Origin: Trichodelitschia bisporula
Lineage: Eukaryota > Ascomycota > Dothideomycetes > Phaeotrichales > Phaeotrichaceae
Direction of reading: 5' to 3'
Assembly: GCA_010356995.1 (NCBI GenBank)
Contig: ML996694.1
Coordinates: 309,224 to 373,223, forward strand
DNA length: 64,000 nt
Part shown: in pieces, positions 1 to 9,329 of the stretch
Position numbering within the stretch: the stretch's first letter is position 1
Layout of the letters: each line of letters begins with the position of its first letter
The notes under the pieces: generated by a model
Seen by the model: the letters and a program-made list of their open reading frames with translations, nothing else
Told to the model about the DNA's origin: nothing
The model's database searches: none
Translations under genes and position numbers: made by a program

Positions 1-515
1 CGTTACCGCAGGCCCAGATGGAGCCGCCACCGGCACCTTGGCCGAACAGCGCAATATGGTGCAGCCACGCGTTGGAGTCGATGTTGGCTTCCGTCTTATC
101 GGGGTACCGGATCGTGGCCTGCATGGCCGTCACGAAGCACCCAGCCTTCGGGCAAGGGCCCTTAGCGAGCTTGACCGTCGACAGCATGCGAGAGCTGCTG
201 ACGCTGAAGGTGCCGTAGGCGATGGCCGAGCGGGTGGCGCCATCCTTGGGCCTGGTTGCTGTGTTAGCTGATGCTCCCCCCCAAAAAAACTCCGTACGGG
301 AACACTCACTGGGTGGTCTCGAAGCGCGGCAGAATACGCACACCGTTGGCATTCGAGTTAGTGGTGGGCTTCTCGGCGTCGATGGCCTCGGCGGCCTCAG
401 CGGCGGCGTTGTAGGTGTACTCCTCGACAACCTCACCGACAGCCTGCTCGGCGACCGGGACGGCGTGGGCAGGCAGAGCCGCAAGGAGCGCAGAAAAGAG
501 CGGAACGAACTTCAT
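1..515 (-). CDS. Secreted protein with LHH motif, 3' end off the window
   Basis: Two exons, 515..310 and 251..1, joined across a 58-nt intron (252..309) with a GTGAGT donor and a GCTAAC branch point; the gene runs off the left edge. The ATG at 515 opens a clear signal peptide (MKFVPLFSALLAALPAHA), then an Ala/Glu-rich stretch of about 40 residues. After the junction the frame stays open and reads as a compact secreted domain with paired cysteines (GPCPKAGC) and the stretch NAWLHHIALFGQG. The HH motif recalls copper-dependent monooxygenases of the PHM type, and I have an impression of similar unnamed fungal secreted proteins, but this is resemblance only. The mature protein is probably extracellular or vacuolar. 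The enzyme class stays open because the C-terminal part is missing. Confidence 0.75.
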
Positions 516-3500
516 GGTGTGCTCGCGGCTACTGTATTGTCGAATGAATGTGAGGGTGGTGGTGAAGAGCAAATCCAGGTACGGCGGGCGCGTCCTCAAG
601 TACTTAACGGCCTGAGAGTGGGCGGGGAAGGGCCTACCGAGATTGATAGCACGATGTCGGCCGTCTCGTGGATCATCTTCGCTAGATTGCAACCGGAGCG
701 AGGGCGTGCTAACAAGATTCGAAGCGCTCGATATTGCTCCCCGTGAGGGTGATGATGGCTGCTTCTAGCGAGAAGTGTATAGTAAACTTCATTTACCCGT
801 TGCACCTCGGGGCCACGGGGGGTCGAAAAAGCCCCGCCCAATGGCAGCATCAGCGCCTCGGAGCTTTGGGATATAGATTGCGAAACGTGACCTAAACGAA
901 ACGTTAGCCAATGAACAGGCGATCAAAATTTAAAGTATGGAGGATAATGCTTGCGCGATGCGGTGGGCCTCAGCGTCCCCTATAGTCTCGTGGTCTGGTC
1001 TATAGCGTCCGGCACACGATAAGAATCGCTTTGGAATACGGCGGGGAGATGCTTGATGCGTCGAGCCCGTCGCCAAGGGCCGATTTGGATATTGACAGAA
1101 GAATCTTTCGGGTTGCCGGTTTGGGAACTGTCCGCAAAGCAGATAGAATAGTGTAGAAGGACGAAGAGATCGGACGCCATCGATGCAATATGCTGGGCTA
1201 TTCACAAAGTAGCCATCCGCATAGCCGCCGTTAGTAGAGTGTTGGCAAGGACATGCGAGTGTCGTTGCCCCGACAATGTCACCGCTTGTCATCTTAGAAC
1301 CGTCATTTGACCCACCTGCGGAGCTATCCCAGAATCAATCGATCGTATTCTGCATGCCCTTGCGACCCCAGGATTTGCGAATCTTCCTGGGGCGCAGATC
1401 TGAACACGCAGAGTTACATGGGGAGGTCGGAATGACGAAGGATGCCGTAGGACAGCCAAGTGGCAAATCCGCCTGGGCAGTCGATAAGAGATTCTTCTAG
1501 ATCTTGTCGAATAGTCGAGTTCGCGGCCTCGATGCTGATCTTCACTCGTTGTCGCCCCTTCTGCAGGTACAGATCTCACATCGGCGTCGTGCAGCGGCTG
1601 CAACTGTGGCAATCGCTAGTGACTGATGCGGATCTTCGCTTTTGCTCCGTTCCGAATAGGTCAAATCGAGCGCCAAGAATCATGAGGGGCAAACTGTCTG
1701 GGGGACAATTAGCCCACCGCGTGGGTCTGGGGTGCAGCAAAGCCGTCACCGCGTCACCTCCTTGATTGAGGAATCAAAGCGCCACTCACATGGGCCCTAG
1801 GGCGTCTCAGGCTTGGGGCTCGGCAGGCGTGAAGCTTAGAGAGAGGCGGAAGCTTATCGTTCTGCTACCAGTAGCGAGCCGCAAAGCGTGGCGCCAAGGT
1901 ACTCCACGCGGGGCTCGGCTACAGTTGTGTCTTGGGATAATTAAGAGATCCAAGAACCCGCTGTCTAAGCGCCATCGGGAAGGAGAGTGGAGGGAGAAAT
2001 TCCGCCAATTTCTGCTGACGACTGGAACGAACTAAGGTAAGTAGGAGGGGGCGGTGTTCTAGCATCGCGCGCGCCGACTGGATTCTCCTCAAGCACACTC
2101 CGATCTGCCCAATCTTTTGCGATGTGCGGGGATACCGTCGGCCGCCGGACGGCAATCCGCCCCAAAAGCAGGACAAGTTCCAAGTCGGCTGAATGCCGGT
2201 CATATGAACGGTGTGGGGATAAGCATGGACGACCGATCGCAGATCCGGAACGTAATCGTCATGCCGAATTGACGCCTAATGCGGAGGCGTGGGGAGATTC
2301 TGAATCGGCATCGCGCTGGACGCTCGTCATGCCTCAGAAGCCCTGATCTTCGCCTCACACCTTCCAAATCCTGACCCTTTCCCCTTCTGGCTCTACAATA
2401 AGCTAGTGGGACCACAAGACTGAAACAACGTCATGGTAGCCTTGGATGCGTGTTAGCCGGGAATCTTAACTCACAACAAGCTCCGGCAGCATTGCTTTTC
2501 CAGCCCACTAACGGCTTCGAGACAGCCGGAGTGCACACGTCGTGTTCGCGAAGTACTCATGTGAGTCTTCAAGAATTGACAAATGAAGTGTCTACCCGAG
2601 CGCGCTCCGACCAAGACGAAGAAACGCAGGGGGGAGGTCACGATTATTACGATCGGAGTGCCATTACAGCGGTCTTCAACTTCATCTGCATGCATCGTCA
2701 AGATCGTGATGAGGTTTCGGACAGCGCCAGTATGGAATTCGCAAAGCCCTTTCAATCCCTTCGCTCTTCCGGCAGGTGATAGGTGCTGAAATATTAACCC
2801 CACTTCGTAGTCGAGGGCATCGGGTCGCTTCCGCCATATCGCCATCACTTATGAAAGTTTCGGCTATAGTTTCACCTCTTCAGTAGACGTAAGCAGTGGA
2901 TTTCAGTATTGAGAATCGAATGGGGGAGACGACACATTGCTTGACGTAGACAAGCGCTGAAGCCTAGGATATAACCGTGAGATGCGGCCAAAATGTACTT
3001 TTAGCACCCATTTGACGTCGAGCTGGCCGTATCTTCACTTCTAAACGTGAGAAAGAGCACTCTTTGAAAGGCCATCATTTAAGTCTGAGGGCAGTTCTAA
3101 ACCATGAAGTGGGACGAAATAGAGATGCATTGAAGTCCCGTGAATCGTGCCAGAAAGCCGCGGGAAGCGTTCGGATCATTGATTCTCCGGGAGCATGCAC
3201 CGCCAAACAGCGTGGCGAATGCGCACTCGAACTATACGCGTACTTGGACAACCATAGTGGGCATCTCGAGTTCGCCCGAGCTGACTTTCCGCAGGCCTAG
3301 AAAGGATGTTGAGGGCGAGTTATGCAAAAGCTTATCAAGGCAAGAAGAACGCGAGGGACTTATTGTAAGAAGCATGGAATAGAGGCATGAAACGGAGTTG
3401 GCTGCAAGGCCTGGCTGCTCCAGTGGGCTCTCATAAGGGAGGAACTCTTGCTCGAAGGCTTCAACCTTGACATTGAAGGTTTGCGTACAACCGTCCTCCA

Positions 3501-3556
3501 TCATCGGTCGTACACGATGCAACAACCGATTTGTAAACCGATTCGGTATTCCCAAT
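516..3556. other. 3.0-kb interval with no recognisable gene
   Basis: Only short open frames, none longer than about 130 codons, none with a recognisable domain and none that joins through good splice sites. Base composition is balanced, without the TA-rich bias of RIP-mutated repeats. The first few hundred bases must hold the promoter of the secreted-protein gene to the left. No tRNA, rRNA or terminal repeats were seen. Confidence 0.5.
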
Positions 3557-4336
3557 TCAGTCGCTCTCCTCCCCGTTCCCCTCGTCCCCGTCCTCATCAT
3601 CTTCCTCCTCAGTGTCCTCCTCCTCATCGCTATCCTCCTCCTCCTCATCAACGCTCAGCCGATACATCCTATCCCCCCACACCTTCATCCTAATCGCAGT
3701 CCACCAGTTGACCCAGTTAGTCAACCACATTCTCCAAATCGTCTTCCTCCACACCTCCCTCGCCCACCACTCCACCATCCCCCCCCTCTCCCCATCAAGC
3801 CGCTCCCCATTAAAAGCATATCTCATCCCCCTCCGCGCCTTCCTCCTCCTCTCCACCATCGCCACCCGCAGCGCATCTTCCCGCATAATCTGCGCATCCA
3901 TGCGGTCCCTCAAACCGATAGCCGCAGGCAGAAACGCAACTCTCGCCTCCCTCCTCTTACTCATGATACCCAGCATCAGCTGCAACCCCTCCGTATACAG
4001 CCCATGCCCGCCCCGGTTCCACTCAACTCCACTCGCGACCTCAGGGTGCGACCCCGGACCCAGACCCCCCGTGATCACGCCTTCGACGGCAGCGGCGGTG
4101 CGCGCGCCGAGCATCGCCTCGAAGGGGTATTCGGAAAGTGCGGGGAGGATGAGCATTATGTCTGTGGGCGGCGGGAGGGCGTTTTGGTCGTTGAGTTCAG
4201 GGGGGTTGGGTGTGTTTTCGTCGATTTGGTGCGGAGGGGGCTGGCTGGGGGGAGGAGGGGGTGCGCCGGGAGGGAGTGGGATGATCATGAGGATGTCTAC
4301 CTCGCCTGTGACGGTCCGCTGGACTGTGCAGTCCAT
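3557..4336 (-). CDS. Unknown protein, Trp-rich segment and acidic tail
   Basis: A single uninterrupted frame of 259 codons from an ATG at 4336. I do not recognise the family. Residues about 20-60 are Pro-rich. The middle holds a plausible folded part with many Met and Arg. Residues about 180-225 are strikingly rich in tryptophan (EWWAREVWRKTIWRMWLTNW and onward), and the last 30 are almost wholly Asp/Glu. There is no signal peptide; the Trp-rich stretch is too charged for an ordinary membrane span. A TATATA sits 95 nt upstream of the ATG, which supports a transcribed gene. The opposite strand is also open here, but that frame has a low-complexity Pro/His/Leu make-up and looks like a shadow. 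Coding status is likely but not certain. Confidence 0.6.
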   Translation of the reverse strand: MDCTVQRTVTGEVDILMIIPLPPGAPPPPPSQPPPHQIDENTPNPPELNDQNALPPPTDIMLILPALSEYPFEAMLGARTAAAVEGVITGGLGPGSHPEVASGVEWNRGGHGLYTEGLQLMLGIMSKRREARVAFLPAAIGLRDRMDAQIMREDALRVAMVERRRKARRGMRYAFNGERLDGERGGMVEWWAREVWRKTIWRMWLTNWVNWWTAIRMKVWGDRMYRLSVDEEEEDSDEEEDTEEEDDEDGDEGNGEESD

Positions 4337-4430
4337 GGTTGAAGTTGTTGTGTTGTGTTGGTTTGTGGTGGTTGTTTTGTGGAAGTGTTGTGTGGGCGCT
4401 CATGTCGAATGCGCGAAAACGGAGGCCAAA

Positions 4431-4436
4431 TATATA
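4431..4436 (-). promoter_or_regulatory. Candidate TATA box for the 3557-4336 gene
   Basis: On the minus strand the sequence CTATATATTTGG lies 95 nt upstream of the ATG at 4336, a usual distance for a fungal TATA element with a short leader. There is no expression evidence. Confidence 0.4.
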
Positions 4437-5652
4437 GTGGGCTAGCTGTGAATGCCGAGAGTTTGAATGATGCCGAGATGTGAATGATGTCGAGAAATGA
4501 ATGATAAGAAGTGGTGTGGTTGAGGATGCCGAGAAGTGAGAGTTGCAGTCGGAATGGAAAAGATCTGGCGAGGTTTGTTATAATGGCCGATTCACGAGTG
4601 CGAGAGTGACGGTTCGTTGCCTATGGTAACCAACTTCACTTTTCCAAGACGATGATACCGCCACGACTGCTCCTTGGCCCCACAGCCATCAGCTTTACAG
4701 GAACTCGCCCCGTCTCCGAAGTCTCTCCGCTTCCCCACAGCACTCGGGCCTCAATCGCTCCTTCCCCATATCCCATCACCAAGACCAATTCCATAAGCCA
4801 GATCCTAGCGCACCAGAACAAGATCCCAGCACAACACTCGCTTCATCCACCCTGACCCGCGACCCTTCTCCTTGACACAAATCACCACAATCACGCCGGA
4901 TTCCTCAAACGGGGCGGCGCTTTACCGTACCGCTCATGTGCAGCTGTGCCCCTCTCTCCTACAGCACATGCCATTTCAACTGCGAATTTCGGTGTATCAA
5001 GGTGAAAATGTCCTGCACTACTTGACCTTCTAGCCCACTCCGGCGTCGTCGTCCCCACACGCCACGCCCGCGGCCCGTGCCGAGCTGCGCCGCCCTGGAA
5101 CGCCATGCCATTGGCTCCCAGGTCCGACTACCCGATCGCGCCGCTTGGGTATGGGATCGGGGTTCCAGATCAACGACAAATTTCGAAGGTCGCGTTTCGC
5201 ATCACGCATGTTATGAGGTTATCCCATTCGCCAAAGGAGAGCAGAGAAATGGAGGTGCCTCTTTCACGCAGGGACGCTAACTTTACAACACACATCTTAT
5301 CAAGATAGAGGAGAGAACCGTTCCCATTCGACTAAACGCACTACCGAAAGCACCGCACAAAGCTTCCCTCTGCCTCGCATGTAATGCCGCTACGACACAT
5401 AGCAACAAAGCAGGAGCAGAACAACCGTCCACGGGATTGCCGCAATGCATACCGCCTTGGGGGTTTCGCCATCAACACAACGCAAAGAAAAGGAAAAGGA
5501 GTGAGGATTTTCCACCCAAAACACGAATGCTCAAGCCTCATGAGATCGTCCACCATGAATACCGAAAGAACGGCAAAACTCCAAACGCCATTGCTGCACA
5601 CATCAACAGTACACCATCCGCGGAAAGCGCGCGCCCTGTCCGGTCACCTCGC
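4437..5652. other. 1.2-kb intergenic interval
   Basis: Lies upstream of the gene at 3557-4336 and downstream of the stress-protein gene, so it should hold the promoter of the former and the 3' UTR of the latter. No convincing coding frame was seen. Confidence 0.5.
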
Positions 5653-7963
5653 TCACTTTCCAAATCCAATCTTCCCAAGGCCCTTGCTCGGCTTCTCGAT
5701 ATTCGCCGTTTCAAGTTTGCGTCCCGAAGAAGGCGTCGGCAGCATGTTGCTCAGGCGCAGGTTGCCGTGCTTGAGTTTCGAGTGCTTGCGTAGCTTCTTG
5801 CGCGCCACCATGACGGGTACCGAGCTCTTGGTCACGAGATAATTGGAAAACGACCCAAGCAGCACGCCCTTGAGAGCTGAGCGGCCGCGGGAGCCGAGGA
5901 TCACGAGCGTCGGTTCGAGATAGTCGATCTGCAGGCATCATTGTTAGTGAGGAGACCAGAACATCGGAAAAAGCACCACTCACCACTTCCGTAATCATGT
6001 GCTTCGGGCTCTTGCAATGGAACACTTCCACTACAATCCGCACTTGCAATTTCGTCCGCTTTAACAGCTTGACGCAGCGGTCGCTGATCTCTTGAGTAGC
6101 AAAGTAGCGCTCCCGCTCGGATTTATCCATATTCTTAGTATCGGTGACAACGCTCGTAGTCGACGCCGCTGCGCCCGGATTCTCCATGACACCCTCGCCG
6201 CTGTTACGCGCCGACCACGCATCTGCCGCGCTCGCAGCACTGATAGTAGGCGCCGTACCGACCGTCGTGGCCGTAGCCACAGTCGGCGCCTCGCTACCGG
6301 CAGTGCTCGCAGCGGAACTCGCCACACCTTGAATTCCTGGCACTGTCAGTCCTTGCTCATTGCTCAACGTACGAACCACGGCCGCAGCGTCGCGCATCAC
6401 ACTGGCGCCATCTCCGATAGCGATGCTGCCACCTGCGCCGTCTGTACCCATACCCGACTCTTCATCAACCGCATACACCGCAAGAAGCGTGTCACCATCT
6501 CTCAACACCGTGCCAATCGTCCACTCCAAAGCGTACGCTGCCTCTTCGCTCAGATCCGTCGCGACAAGATACATGCGCTGGCGCCGCAGGCCCCGCTCCG
6601 CCTCGAGCTGGTACTTGCGGTAGTCGCCGCGGATGACCTGGCGGATGCACCGATGCGCGCCAGGAGAGCTGTGAATTGGGCTGAGAGTAAGGGCGAGACG
6701 TGCCGCTGACTCAATATCGGAGCGCTTGTCCTCGTCGTCCGAGTCCATTGGTGTCGATATGCCGCTCTCACCGCCAGCATCAAACGACGTGTGAGGATGG
6801 ATCGAACCATGGCGCGAGTTGCGCATCGAGTTAAGACTCGTAGGAGACAGGCGCTCTCCGCTCGGGTCCGTGACTGTGACCGTGGGGTCTGGATCCAGCA
6901 GCGACCGCACCTTGTAGCTGGACGACACCGACTTGCGTTCCTCCTCCGCCGCTGCGAGGAGCGATTTCGGAGTCTTTCCTTCCATCGAAGTTGCGGTGTC
7001 GGAATCCTTGCGCGTGCGCCCGCGTCCGCGGCGCCAGTCGTCGTCGGTCAAGGATTCGTCGTCTTCGTCTTCAGAGCTTTCCAGGGCGTCTTCGTCGTGG
7101 AAGTCTGTGGTCAAGCGTTCGCTGCCGTCCGGTGCCAGCTCTGTGCCACGCGAGGGGTTGGCACCCTTCTTTGTCGGCAGGTCGGCCAGACGGCCACCCG
7201 ATTTAAGCAGGGCCGCATCGGACAGACGACGGTACGCACTGGCCATGTCGATTACCTGCCCAGTGCCTGAGACGTAGACGCCGGGACTCGTTTTGAGATT
7301 AACCGAGTTCGTATTGAGCCTGCTTGCAGCCGTCGCCGGGGACGCGGACCGACCCAAGCCTGCCGGAGAGCCGGACTTGTTCTGGGATAAAGACCGGCGG
7401 CTCCACGCGGAGTTGGTGCGCCCGATCGGCTCACCAAAGATGCTACCCATGGCGCTCTTGCCAGGCTTCTTCCACCCCTCGCCCTGGGTGACACGCTTCG
7501 GGAGGGCGTTGCGTTCGTTTGATGGCAGCATCTCGAACTGGTAGGCCTCCTCGGGGTTGAGCTTCGAGCCAGGACGAGCCGGCGGCGGCGAAGCTGAGGC
7601 GCGGAGGCCCGTGTGGCTAGGCCCCATGTGGCTAGGCGTAGGAGGCGGCGATGTAGTATGAAGCATGCTGCGTGGAGGCGGTGGCGGCGAAGTGGGGTCG
7701 AGCATACTGCGCACAGGCTGGGTCACACCTGCAGCGGCGGTGCCGGCGATTGAGGCATGGCGAGCAGTAGCAGACGGGGGAGGTCCGATGTCGAGCATGC
7801 TGCGGACCGGCGACTGAGCCATGCCGGCGGGGCTGGCAGCTCGACCGGCTCCAATCCTCTGCTGTAGAGAGGAGCTCGACGGAGGAGTGCGGCCTTCGAG
7901 CAGGGCCATGACGTCGCGCATCTCCTCGTCGAGCGCCGCCTCCAGCGACATGTTTTTAGACAT
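5653..7963 (-). CDS. Long protein with C-terminal universal stress (Usp) domain
   Basis: Two exons, 7963..5984 and 5928..5653, around a 55-nt intron (GTGAGT donor, ACTAAC branch point); 751 residues. An in-frame open stretch continues upstream, but MSKNMSLEAALDEEMRDVMALLEG at 7963 looks like the natural start. The first 440 residues are low-complexity, rich in Ser, Pro and Ala, with acidic patches. The Usp domain begins near residue 459 (YLVATDLSEEAAYALEWTIG) and ends in exon 2 with GSRGRSALKGVLLGS, an intact G-2x-G-9x-G-S signature; this marks the ATP-binding subtype of the UspA fold. A Ser/Ala/Thr-rich insert of roughly 150 residues interrupts the domain. The N-terminal half repeats the motif (V)RS(M/L)LD about four times. 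The role is inferred to be nucleotide-dependent stress signalling; the partners are unknown. Confidence 0.85.
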
Positions 7964-9329
7964 TGTGGGAGAATGGTTTGCGTGAACAAAATGTTGTCGA
8001 AGAAACGGTAGCTTGTATGGCGGATGGGCCGCAGCTGTGGGGAAAGCTGATGCTGCAGGTAAGGTGTTCTGGGGTTGGGGAATCGATTTGCTGGGGGAAA
8101 GCAAGGTGTCAGAGCTCCAGGTGAATGGTAAGAGGTGGCCTGGGTGTTTGATTTGGCGGAGTTATGGGGTCTTGTGGGGTTGCGTGGAGAAAGGCAAAAC
8201 TTGGCGGGGTGGAACGAGGCGAGCTGCTGGCTAAGAGCCGATGCTAGTAGGTTGTAGCTAAGTAAGCCTTCCCATCCATGGACTTTTAGCTTGTGATTCT
8301 GTAGGCACTATTCTCGCTGTTTTACCGACTGCATGTGGTGGCAATTAGACTCCATTGTTCGGGTACAAGATCAATGGATGGATGATGGAGGACAGTACCA
8401 GTGAATTGCAGTTGCGTGTTAGCCCTCGTCTTGGAAGACGATGTCACCGGTAACAAGCGTGCGCAACATGGAGAAGCTGAGACGGAGGCGGGGAAAGTGT
8501 GGGCGTTGAGGTGTTCGGTGCGCGAGATCAACACAACAGACGAGAGAGCTGAAAGTAATCGAGCTGAGCTGAAGCTTTTGGGGGTGGAAGTCGAAATAGC
8601 CTAAAGGACAGCAACAATCGACGAGATGGTGAAGTGGAAGGGGTGGATGGAGAGGTGGTTGCGGTGTTGAGAAGGGGGATGTGCTGAAGAGGGAGGTGGT
8701 GAGGGGAAGAGCTGATTTCAAACAAGACGTCAGGCAGCTCTTTGGAGGTGGGACGGAGGCGAGAGAAGAACGGGGAAGGAAGAGATGAGAGAGGTCGATG
8801 ATGAGAGAGAGAGCTGCACCTTCACGGGCCGTGAGGGGTCAAGACTTCCTTGCAATTGGCTTAGCGTGCAGGAAGTCGGGGAAGACCAAAAGCAAGACCA
8901 AATGCTCAGTCATGCCTCATCCCAACTGCAACTAAGAGAGAGTCTACAGCAGTTGTTCGTCATTATCATCAACTTCCTCTACCTAATCTTACATCCGTAA
9001 GGACCCATGGTGCCATTTGATTCCTCGACCACTGACAAGAACTAGTGTATCACGAATACCGTACTAATACTTCTCTTCCCCGCCTCGTGACAAACTAGAT
9101 GGAACCATTCTCATCTCGCCGTCTCGGCATTTCTCCGCAGCTGCGTGGCAACCGCAAACCCAAACCGCCGGTGCCAACTAAACTTACGGTACTTACTGCC
9201 GGTACGGATGTACAGTACACTATTCTCCCGGGAAGCCATCTTTGCCGCTAACCTTATGCGAGTAATTCAGTTCAGCTTCCCTACGCTATCATCGTGGTAT
9301 CAAGCTCCCAACAGCCAAGCTGCTCTTGC
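7964..9329. other. 1.4-kb intergenic interval
   Basis: Upstream of the stress-protein gene and downstream of the GH81 gene, both on the minus strand. The stretch at 8600-8830 is purine-rich on the plus strand, so pyrimidine-rich on the sense strand, as is common for fungal promoters and leaders. I see no gene in it. Confidence 0.45.

Noticed and set aside
3467-4342. 291-codon plus-strand frame opposite the Trp-rich gene
   Set aside because: It is a run of Pro, His, Leu and Arg that mirrors the acidic and Met/Arg codons of the minus-strand gene; no domain, and the TATA box supports the minus strand.
7964-8104. 47 extra in-frame codons upstream of the stress protein start
   Set aside because: The peptide is unstructured Ser/Pro/Ala, while MSKNMSLEAALDEE at 7963 looks like the natural N-terminus.
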